From the NCBI GenBank assembly GCA_016234155.1, contig JACRGZ010000094.1, positions 1 through 11,389 on the forward strand: DNA of 11,389 nt, written 5' to 3'. Under the pieces are notes generated by a model that made no database searches, was not told where the DNA came from, and was given only the letters and a program-made list of their open reading frames with translations. The position numbers were made by a program, and so were the translations under genes. The DNA is from Nitrospirota bacterium. GTDB lineage: Bacteria; Nitrospirota; 9FT-COMBO-42-15; HDB-SIOI813. Within the stretch, counting starts at the first letter, position 1, and each line of letters opens with the position of its first letter. This document shows positions 6,362-11,389 of the stretch, piece by piece.

Positions 6362-7168
6362 TCATTTTAAATTTTTAATTTCGTAATACTTCACTATAGC
6401 CTCTACTAAATCCTCCACTGTATATCTATCCGGCGCTATATCCACTATTAGCCCGTACTTTCTTACTGTGTCAGCAGTTACAGGGCTTATACAGGCGATC
6501 TTCACCCCTGTTAAGAGTATTTTATATTCATTTAGTCCTATGATTTCAAGAAAATTTCTCACGCATGAGCCGCTTGTAAAAGTTACCACATCAATCTCTT
6601 TCTTTTTCAGCATCTTCTTCAGACCGGATACATCAATATCAGGACGTACAGCTTTGTATACCGGGACAATACTCACCTTCATCCCCATTCGGGCAAGCTC
6701 ATCAGGCAACACCTCACGCCCTACCTGCGCCCGTGGAATAAGTACCCTCTCCCCCCGGTTCCCCATATCCCTGAATCCTTCTATAACAGCCTCTGCCCTG
6801 AACTCTTCGGGAACGAAATCAACATCCAACCCGTATTTTTCAATGGCATCAGCCGTCTTCAGCCCTACAGCGCATATCTTGATACCGTATAGTGTCTTCT
6901 TTACGTCTCTGTTGAGCTCTATCAACCTCCCTATAAAAGACTGGACACCATTTACACTTGTAAAGATAATCCACTCATATCCGGTCAGATTCTCTATGGC
7001 ACGGTCAGCCTCTTCCCAGTTGTCAGGAGGGACTATTGCTATTACAGGAAATCTGACAGGCTCCGCACCAAAGGAAGAAAGGAGATTAACCACTTCTTCC
7101 TGCTGATCATAGGGTCTTGTAATAACGACCTTCTTCCCTGATAACAGCCTGTTTTTATTCTCCGGCAC
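6362..7168 (-). CDS. hemD: Uroporphyrinogen-III synthase
   Basis: HemD closes hydroxymethylbilane to uroporphyrinogen III with inversion of ring D, the branch point to heme, siroheme and cobalamin. The family is poorly conserved, but this protein shows the expected opening LSGKKVVITRPYDQQEE, FTSVNGV at about 69-75, LIPRAQVGREVLPDELARMG, and VVTFTSGSCVRNF near 194-206. The length is 268 residues from GTG 7168, which I chose because GGAG lies exactly seven bases upstream; the frame stays open back to ATG 7237 but that would place about 23 unusual residues before the domain. The start overlaps the end of hemC by 14 bases, indicating coupled translation. It is a stand-alone HemD, not fused to a CobA/SUMT domain. 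The final residues (EIKNLK) run into AT-rich repeat DNA. Confidence 0.92.
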   Translation of the reverse strand: MPENKNRLLSGKKVVITRPYDQQEEVVNLLSSFGAEPVRFPVIAIVPPDNWEEADRAIENLTGYEWIIFTSVNGVQSFIGRLIELNRDVKKTLYGIKICAVGLKTADAIEKYGLDVDFVPEEFRAEAVIEGFRDMGNRGERVLIPRAQVGREVLPDELARMGMKVSIVPVYKAVRPDIDVSGLKKMLKKKEIDVVTFTSGSCVRNFLEIIGLNEYKILLTGVKIACISPVTADTVRKYGLIVDIAPDRYTVEDLVEAIVKYYEIKNLK

Positions 7169-8084
7169 CGTATATCTCCCGTAGAATCTCTTCCCCGCCC
7201 TGTAAGAGGAGACTTTCAGCAAGCCCTGTCCCGGCATCTTCCGGATTGTCTATTATACCACTTCTTTTCTCTCTCACCATCCGCCGGCCGTCAACCGAGG
7301 CTATAAACCCCTCAATCTCTATCCCGCTGCCGCTTATTGTTGCGTATGCACCAATAGGAACCTGACACCCCCCCTCAAGCCTCTTCAAAAAGGCCCTCTC
7401 AGCCCTTATACATACATGTGTATCTGAATGGTCAAGTGCGCTGATCGGCTTACAAACTTCCTTGTCATTCTCTCTACATTCTATACATAACGCCCCCTGT
7501 CCAATAGCCGGCAGACTTATGGCCACCGGCAAATATTCTGTAATCCTTTCTTTCCATCCCATCCTGTGGATACCTGCAGCGGCAAGGACAATAGCATCAA
7601 AAGCCCCTGACTCTAATTTTTTTAACCTTGTATCAAGGTTTCCACGAAGGGGGGTTATAATTAAATCAGGCCTCTGATTGAGTAACTGTGACATCCTTCT
7701 GAGGCTGCTTGTGCCTATATCCGCTCCATGCCGGAGCTGAAAGAAACCGCTGCCATCCCCTGAAACAAGGGCGTCTCTCGGGTCTTCCCGCTTAGTTATT
7801 GCCCCTATACATAACCCTTCAGGGAGTATAGTTGGCACATCCTTCATGCTGTGCACGGCAATATCTATCTCATTTTTCAATAGGGCATCTTCTATCTCCT
7901 TTACAAAAAGCCCTTTGCCGCCAATCTTTGCGAGTGGTGCATCTATAACCTTATCACCGGTTGTCTTTATCTTTTTTATAGATATGGACAGGCCGGGGTT
8001 CCTTTTTTCAAGTTCTGATTTCACATGTTCAGCCTGCCAGAGGGCAAGCTTGCTTCCACGGCTGCCTATTCTAATTTCTTTCAT
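7155..8084 (-). CDS. hemC: Hydroxymethylbilane synthase (porphobilinogen deaminase)
   Basis: HemC polymerises four porphobilinogen units into hydroxymethylbilane on a covalently bound dipyrromethane cofactor. The cofactor cysteine is visible as C240 in EGGCQVPIGAYA. Other family motifs are IGSRGSKLALWQ at 6-17, KIGGKGLFVKEIE, the catalytic HSMKDVP (Asp82), GTSSLRR at 124-130, LRGNLDTRLKKL and LPAIGQGALCIE. The 309-residue length is normal. ATG 8084 has a strong ribosome binding site (AGGGGGG, eight bases upstream), but this sequence belongs to the arm of a perfect palindrome in the hemA-hemC gap. The end overlaps the start of hemD by 14 bases. Confidence 0.97.
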   Translation of the reverse strand: MKEIRIGSRGSKLALWQAEHVKSELEKRNPGLSISIKKIKTTGDKVIDAPLAKIGGKGLFVKEIEDALLKNEIDIAVHSMKDVPTILPEGLCIGAITKREDPRDALVSGDGSGFFQLRHGADIGTSSLRRMSQLLNQRPDLIITPLRGNLDTRLKKLESGAFDAIVLAAAGIHRMGWKERITEYLPVAISLPAIGQGALCIECRENDKEVCKPISALDHSDTHVCIRAERAFLKRLEGGCQVPIGAYATISGSGIEIEGFIASVDGRRMVREKRSGIIDNPEDAGTGLAESLLLQGGEEILREIYGAGE

Positions 8085-8095
8085 CTGAAAATCCC

Positions 8096-8143
8096 CCCCT
8101 CACCCATCCCTCTCCCCTAAGGGGAGAGGGTAAGGGTGAGGGG
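8096..8143. repeat. Two-step perfect palindrome in the hemA-hemC gap
   Basis: CCCCTCACCC (8096-8105) pairs with GGGTGAGGGG (8134-8143), and CCCTCTCCCC (8108-8117) pairs with GGGGAGAGGG (8121-8130) around the loop TAA, leaving only a small internal mismatch. Further pairs (TGAAAA 8086-8091 with TTTTCA 8144-8149) could extend the stem with a bulge. It fills nearly the whole 62-base gap between hemA and hemC. On the minus-strand transcript its last arm runs directly into the G-rich ribosome binding site of hemC. The sequence type is a common dispersed palindrome. No T-run follows it, so it is not a classical terminator. Confidence 0.85.
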
Positions 8144-8146
8144 TTT

Positions 8147-9451
8147 TCACCTTCCCCCTTCATCATCTTCCTCATCTGGCGCCTTTATCTCCAGATTAAA
8201 CAGCCTTCTTACAGCCTCGGCATACAGCAGTCCGTTGTTTGAATCCGCTTCACCTTTAAGCGCCACAAGTGGTCCATGCAGTATTTTATTTACTATTGTA
8301 TTGGTAAGCGCTTCGACCGCCTGCATCTCATCGGGTGAGAGTGTCTTGAGTCTGTCTATAGCACGCCCTAACTCTTTCCGCCTTATATCTTCCACCTTAT
8401 CCTTCAGGGCAACAATTGTGGGGACAACTTCAAGGGATTTAAACCACTTTGAAAAAGTGTCAACCTCATCATCTATAATACGTTCCCCTTTCTCTGCCTC
8501 ATCTTTTCTTGTTTTGAGATTAGCATCTACAACCGCCTGGAGGTCATCTATATCATACAAAAAAATATTATCGATCTTATTAATTGCAGGGTCAATATTC
8601 CTTGGAACAGATATATCAATAAGGAATATAGGCCGGTTCTTTCTTTTACGGATAATATCCTGCATTTGATCAAATCTTAAAATATAATCCGGCGCCCCTG
8701 TGGAACATATTACGACATCTGTTTTGGCCATCTCATCTAAAAAATATTCATACCTTACAGCCCTGCCGTTATAAGCCTGCGCAAGATTAAGCGCCCGCTC
8801 ATAATTTCTTGTCGAGACCACGATCTCTTTTATCCCGCTGTTAACAAGATAGCGTGCTGCAAGCTCACCCATCTCGCCGGCCCCTATCAGCATTCCTCTC
8901 TTATCTTTCAGGCTGCTGAAGATTTTTTTAGCAAGCTCAACAGCGGCAAAACTTACGGAGACTGCATTTTCTGCAATCTTTGTCTCGGTGCGTATACGCT
9001 TTGCCACAGATATGGACTTTTTAAAAAGCTTATTAAGTACAGCACCCGTGGTCTTGTTAAGCAATGCGGTATCAAAGGCGTCTTTTACCTGTCCCAAAAT
9101 CTGAGGCTCTCCCACTACCATTGAATCAAGGCTTGACGCAACCCTGAACAAATGTCTTACAACCCCCTCATTTTTATGTATGTAGAGATGCTGTGTAATC
9201 CAATCAAGCGGCCTGTCCGGCTGATATGAGTGGAGAAAATCCTTAATTCGCGCTACACCCATCTCAGACTCCTCAACTGTCGAATAAATCTCCACCCTGT
9301 TGCATGTAGACAGGATCACACACTCGATGATCTCCCCGTATCCCTTCAGCAACACCATGCCATCTGCAAGCATGGCATCTGTGAAAGACAGCTTTTCCCT
9401 TACCTCTACCGGGGCTGTTTTATGGCTGAGGCCTACTAATATAATATCCAT
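8147..9451 (-). CDS. hemA: Glutamyl-tRNA reductase
   Basis: HemA reduces glutamyl-tRNA(Glu) with NADPH to glutamate-1-semialdehyde, the committed step of the C5 tetrapyrrole pathway. The catalytic cysteine is C50 in LSTCNRVEIY. The N-terminus MDIILVGLSHKTAPVEVREKL, the block SLDSMVVGEPQILGQVKDAF near 107-126, and the NADPH-binding LIGAGEMGELAARYL near 188-202 are diagnostic. The C-terminal dimerisation helices follow, ending in an acidic tail DEEDDEGGR. The 434-residue length is normal. ATG 9451 is fixed by the family N-terminus although no Shine-Dalgarno sequence is visible in the bases just before it. It lies downstream of ccsB across 138 bases that hold two hairpins, and upstream of hemC across 62 bases. 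Confidence 0.97.
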   Translation of the reverse strand: MDIILVGLSHKTAPVEVREKLSFTDAMLADGMVLLKGYGEIIECVILSTCNRVEIYSTVEESEMGVARIKDFLHSYQPDRPLDWITQHLYIHKNEGVVRHLFRVASSLDSMVVGEPQILGQVKDAFDTALLNKTTGAVLNKLFKKSISVAKRIRTETKIAENAVSVSFAAVELAKKIFSSLKDKRGMLIGAGEMGELAARYLVNSGIKEIVVSTRNYERALNLAQAYNGRAVRYEYFLDEMAKTDVVICSTGAPDYILRFDQMQDIIRKRKNRPIFLIDISVPRNIDPAINKIDNIFLYDIDDLQAVVDANLKTRKDEAEKGERIIDDEVDTFSKWFKSLEVVPTIVALKDKVEDIRRKELGRAIDRLKTLSPDEMQAVEALTNTIVNKILHGPLVALKGEADSNNGLLYAEAVRRLFNLEIKAPDEEDDEGGR

Positions 9452-9470
9452 TGCAAAACCATGTACATCA

Positions 9471-9509
9471 GGTTGTAGCCGCAGGCTTTAGCCTGCGTCC
9501 TACACAACC
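9471..9509. repeat. Palindromic repeat upstream of hemA
   Basis: CGCAGGC and GCCTGCG (9480-9486 and 9491-9497) form a perfect stem with loop TTTA. Outside it GGTTGTAG (9471-9478) pairs with CTACACAACC (9500-9509) if two bases bulge. The word GCCGCAGGCTTTAGCCTGCG is the kind of short palindrome that is dispersed in many genomes. It would form in the hemA leader of the ccsB-hemA transcript. Confidence 0.65.
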
Positions 9510-9525
9510 GGGGCCTTATTATCCA

Positions 9526-9550
9526 CAACCCTGAGTTTATCGAAGGGTTG
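9526..9550. repeat. Short hairpin in the ccsB-hemA gap
   Basis: CAACCCT (9526-9532) and AGGGTTG (9544-9550) form a perfect 7-bp stem around an 11-base loop, GAGTTTATCGA. It resembles the widespread CCCTGAG...TCGAAGGG dispersed palindrome. It lies about 40 bases downstream of the ccsB stop codon. No T-run adjoins it on the minus strand, so termination is not indicated and readthrough to hemA is expected. Confidence 0.5.
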
Positions 9551-9589
9551 CGACTACACTTATACTATGGATTTTATTAAATTCGCTCA

Positions 9590-10408
9590 TTATACAAAGG
9601 CGTGTCTCCCATAAAGGAGTATATTCACGCCGACGAAGGTAAAGATCACCCCAGCAAATCCTATTATTGCAAGATAAGCCGCCTTTTTCCCCCGCCACCC
9701 CATAGCTACCCGCCCATGTAGCATAGCGGCATAAAACAGCCAGATTATCAGTGACCATGTCTGTTTTGGGTCCCAGTTCCAGTAAGTTCCCCATGCATAC
9801 TCGGCCCAGATAGAGCCCGTTATAATGCCAAGGGTGAGCAGTGGAAAGCCAAAGGATATGGCACGGTAGTTAAGGGTATCCAGCAGATCAAGGGCCGGAA
9901 GCTTATAGTGGAGTGAATTAAACCTCTTTGATTTAAGAAACCATTCCTGGAGGAGATACATCACACCGGCTAAAAAGGCCATTGAGAAGGCAGTAGCGCC
10001 CATTATCGCAAGGATGGTATGGACACCGAGCCATGCACTTTGAAGCAAGGGATCAAGCATCTTTATCCCCATTGGCAGCGCTGCTGAAGAGATGAGAGAG
10101 ATGAATGTGAGTGGCAGGACAAAGGAGCCGAGTACATGAATCCTGTACTTGTATTCTACGAGGAGGAAGGCTAAGACAAGGGCCCATGAGAAGAATGACA
10201 TCGCCTCGTGGAGGCTGGTTATAGGGATATAAGACGCCTCTACTGTCCTTACTATAAGCGCTATCGTGTGGGTAAGAAAACCAATGCCTGTCAGCCCAAA
10301 CGAAAACCTTGGCGGCCGCTCCTTTCTGCTGACAAGAAAGTAGAGAAATGAAGCCATTCCAAGAAAATATATACCGAGGGCTGCCTTAAAAAAAAAGATG
10401 TTTAGCAC
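9590..10408 (-). CDS. ccsB: Cytochrome c biogenesis protein, CcsA/CcsB (ResC/HemX-like) family
   Basis: This is a multi-pass membrane protein of the system II cytochrome c maturation machinery, which carries heme across the membrane for attachment to apocytochrome c. The 272-residue product is mostly hydrophobic, with about eight predicted membrane segments by eye. The tryptophan-rich heme-handling signature WGTYWNWDPKQTW is at residues 206-218. Conserved-type histidines are at about H47, H130 and H231. The intact signature argues for a CcsA/ResC-type protein; the Bacillus HemX, found in the same place before hemA, is a relative with a different role. Naming differs between genomes (ccsA, ccsB, resC, hemX). 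The start is GTG 10408, with no Shine-Dalgarno sequence but a promoter-like sequence directly upstream. It leads the hem gene run. The partner ResB/Ccs1 is not in the window. Confidence 0.9.
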   Translation of the reverse strand: MLNIFFFKAALGIYFLGMASFLYFLVSRKERPPRFSFGLTGIGFLTHTIALIVRTVEASYIPITSLHEAMSFFSWALVLAFLLVEYKYRIHVLGSFVLPLTFISLISSAALPMGIKMLDPLLQSAWLGVHTILAIMGATAFSMAFLAGVMYLLQEWFLKSKRFNSLHYKLPALDLLDTLNYRAISFGFPLLTLGIITGSIWAEYAWGTYWNWDPKQTWSLIIWLFYAAMLHGRVAMGWRGKKAAYLAIIGFAGVIFTFVGVNILLYGRHAFV

Positions 10409-10414
10409 AAGAGT

Positions 10415-10444
10415 AGTTTAACTTTATTGGAGACGGTGTGTCAA
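10415..10444 (-). promoter_or_regulatory. Putative sigma-70 promoter of ccsB-hem operon
   Basis: On the minus strand a perfect -35 hexamer TTGACA (10439-10444) is followed after 18 bases by TAAACT (10415-10420, four of six -10 bases). The GTG start of ccsB lies six bases after the -10 box, where transcription itself would begin, so the message could be leaderless. This is a match by eye; no experimental evidence is implied. Confidence 0.5.
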
Positions 10445-10460
10445 GATTTAGGGGTTAATT

Positions 10461-10680
10461 ACTGCAATTCAGACAGTAGACTTCAGACTTTAGACATCAG
10501 ACTTTTCACCTGAAAATAACCCAATATCAAAAATCAAAATGTAATGTAAAATGTAAAAAGGATAGCTCCTATCATTTTTGAATTTTGACTTGTCATTTTG
10601 ATTTTTGATTTTTGATTTTCATGCTAATTTTCCTTCCTAAGTCTAATGTCTGATGTCTATAGTCTACTGTCTGAATCACA
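10461..10680. repeat. 220-bp nested palindrome C with flanking direct repeats
   Basis: This element fills most of the 323-base gap between the divergent ccsB and livG genes. The outer arms ATTCAGACAGTAGAC (10467-10481) and its perfect complement (10662-10676) continue inward as imperfectly matched AGACTT/AGACAT-type repeats to about 10505 and from about 10637. The inner arms are TCAAAAA-type repeats (about 10526-10545 and 10595-10620) that resemble the ribF-tilS gap. The whole is flanked by the exact 9-bp direct repeat GGGTTAATT (10452-10460 and 10681-10689). I see no credible gene in the gap. The structure suggests a non-coding mobile element, possibly with one repeat family inserted in another. 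Confidence 0.7.
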
Positions 10681-10696
10681 GGGTTAATTCTTCCTG

Positions 10697-10725
10697 TTGA
10701 ATACTCACCTAAACTTTACGACAAT
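10697..10725 (+). promoter_or_regulatory. Possible promoter of livG
   Basis: TTGAAT (10697-10702, four of six -35 bases) and GACAAT (10720-10725, four of six -10 bases) are spaced by 17 bases. The GTG chosen as the livG start begins six bases later, at the expected transcription start. There is no Shine-Dalgarno sequence before that GTG. The match is modest and the region is AT-rich, so chance is a real alternative. Confidence 0.3.
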
Positions 10726-10731
10726 ATTTTT

Positions 10732-11389
10732 GTGGAGCCGATTCCTGAGGCATTGGGTGTTACCAAGTATTTCGGCGGTCTTAAGGCCTTGGATGGAGTC
10801 GATTTAAATATCTGTCCCGGCGAGATTATAAGTCTTATAGGGCCTAACGGTGCCGGGAAGACGACTTTTTTTAACTGCATTACCGGACTTGTAAGACCCG
10901 ATAAAGGTAAGGTAAAATTCAAGGGGCAGAAGATACAGAATCTGAAACCCTATGAGATCGCGAGGCATGGGATATCACGGACATTCCAGAACGCCCGCCT
11001 GTTCGCCGAGATGTCGGCGCTTGAGAACGTTATGGTTGGCGGGTTTTCCAGGACAAAGGGGACTATTCTGGGGGCTATATTGCGTACCCGAAGTACCGTG
11101 GAGGAAGAGCGTCAGCTCTCCTCAAAGGCTATCAAACTCCTCGAGTTTATGGGAATCGGCAACCATATGAACAGTTGGGCAAGGAACCTGCCGTATGGTG
11201 ATCGAAGGAGGCTTGAAATTGCCCGCGCCCTCGGGAGCGACCCCTCTCTCCTTTTATTGGACGAGCCTGCGGCAGGCCTTAATCCAAGTGAGACTAAACA
11301 GCTCATGGACATCATCAAACGGATACGCGACAGGGGTGTAACAGTCCTTCTTATTGAACATGACATGAAGGTTGTAATGGGTATCTCGG
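10732..11389 (+). CDS. livG: Branched-chain amino acid (LIV-I type) ABC transporter ATP-binding protein, partial
   Basis: This cytoplasmic ATPase powers uptake by a high-affinity LIV-type ABC transporter, whose substrates include branched-chain amino acids and, in relatives, urea or other amides. The 219 visible residues contain Walker A GPNGAGKTT (37-45), the Q-loop SRTFQNARLF (82-91), the LivG-specific signature LPYGDRRRLEIARAL (153-167), Walker B LLLLDEPAAGLNP (173-185) and the switch histidine in LLIEHDMKVVMG. The long insert between the Q-loop and the signature, and AAGLNP after Walker B, separate LivG from LivF. The window ends inside the gene; about 35-40 residues are probably missing. 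GTG 10732 is chosen because EALGVTKYFGGLKALDGVDL is the family N-terminus; the frame stays open 57 bases further upstream into repeat DNA, without an ATG. No Shine-Dalgarno sequence is visible. It is divergent from ccsB. Confidence 0.92.
   Translation, partial: MEPIPEALGVTKYFGGLKALDGVDLNICPGEIISLIGPNGAGKTTFFNCITGLVRPDKGKVKFKGQKIQNLKPYEIARHGISRTFQNARLFAEMSALENVMVGGFSRTKGTILGAILRTRSTVEEERQLSSKAIKLLEFMGIGNHMNSWARNLPYGDRRRLEIARALGSDPSLLLLDEPAAGLNPSETKQLMDIIKRIRDRGVTVLLIEHDMKVVMGIS

Noticed and set aside
7169..7237. Longer hemD start at ATG 7237
   Set aside because: It lies deep in hemC and adds residues not expected in the family, whereas GTG 7168 has GGAG at ideal spacing.
10675..10731. N-terminal extension of livG
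   Set aside because: The frame is open but has no ATG, GTG or TTG start, and much of it is encoded by the direct repeat and repeat flank.
1..11389. A previously undescribed multi-gene system
   Set aside because: Every gene with clear coding character belongs to a well-known family, and the order of the hem genes is familiar. The unusual content is repeats and one degraded gene.
1..11389. tRNA or rRNA genes
   Set aside because: No cloverleaf-like or conserved rRNA sequence was recognised in any gap by eye. A tRNAscan-type search would settle this.

Overview
The window is ordinary bacterial chromosome. It carries nine intact housekeeping genes, all on the minus strand, between a decayed restriction-enzyme gene at the left edge (plus strand) and the first two-thirds of an ABC-transporter ATPase gene at the right edge (plus strand). 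Composition is moderate in GC, with AT-rich intergenic gaps. The gene order ccsB-hemA-hemC-hemD-hemB, the stand-alone hemD, the Livβ-type transporter ATPase and the many small palindromic repeats suggest a Gram-negative anaerobe-type lineage such as Nitrospirota or a deltaproteobacterial (Desulfobacterota-like) group. This is inference from gene order and protein style; no marker in the window fixes the taxon.

Left to right: (1) 23-957, a relic of a type I restriction subunit (hsdR) with an early frameshift, one out-of-frame deletion and one in-frame deletion that removed the nuclease core and all helicase motifs. (2) 954-2326, rsmI and hpt, overlapping by four bases and therefore probably cotranscribed from hpt. 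(3) 2333-2575, a gap with a 174-bp inverted-repeat element and a separate GC-rich palindrome. (4) 2576-5134, tilS and ribF, separated by a repeat-rich gap that also encodes the end of RibF. (5) 5139-8084, hemB, hemD and hemC; a 130-bp MITE-like element lies between hemB and hemD. (6) 8147-10408, hemA and ccsB, with three short palindromes in the gaps. (7) 10409-10731, a divergent promoter region holding a 220-bp nested palindrome flanked by a 9-bp direct repeat. (8) 10732 to the edge, livG.

Transcription of the minus-strand run goes from right to left: ccsB, hemA, hemC, hemD, hemB, ribF, tilS, hpt, rsmI. HemA makes glutamate-1-semialdehyde from glutamyl-tRNA; HemB, HemC and HemD then carry 5-aminolevulinate through porphobilinogen and hydroxymethylbilane to uroporphyrinogen III. 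HemL is not in the window. CcsB belongs to the system II cytochrome c maturation machinery, which uses the heme. RibF makes FMN and FAD. TilS, Hpt and RsmI serve tRNA modification, purine salvage and ribosome methylation.

I found no previously undescribed multi-gene system. The points worth a second look are the anatomy of the hsdR relic, the different palindromic repeat families occupying the larger gaps of the minus-strand run (several with direct-repeat flanks typical of MITEs), repeat-derived coding sequence in ribF and tilS, a hairpin that could mask the hemC ribosome binding site, and possible leaderless starts for ccsB and livG.
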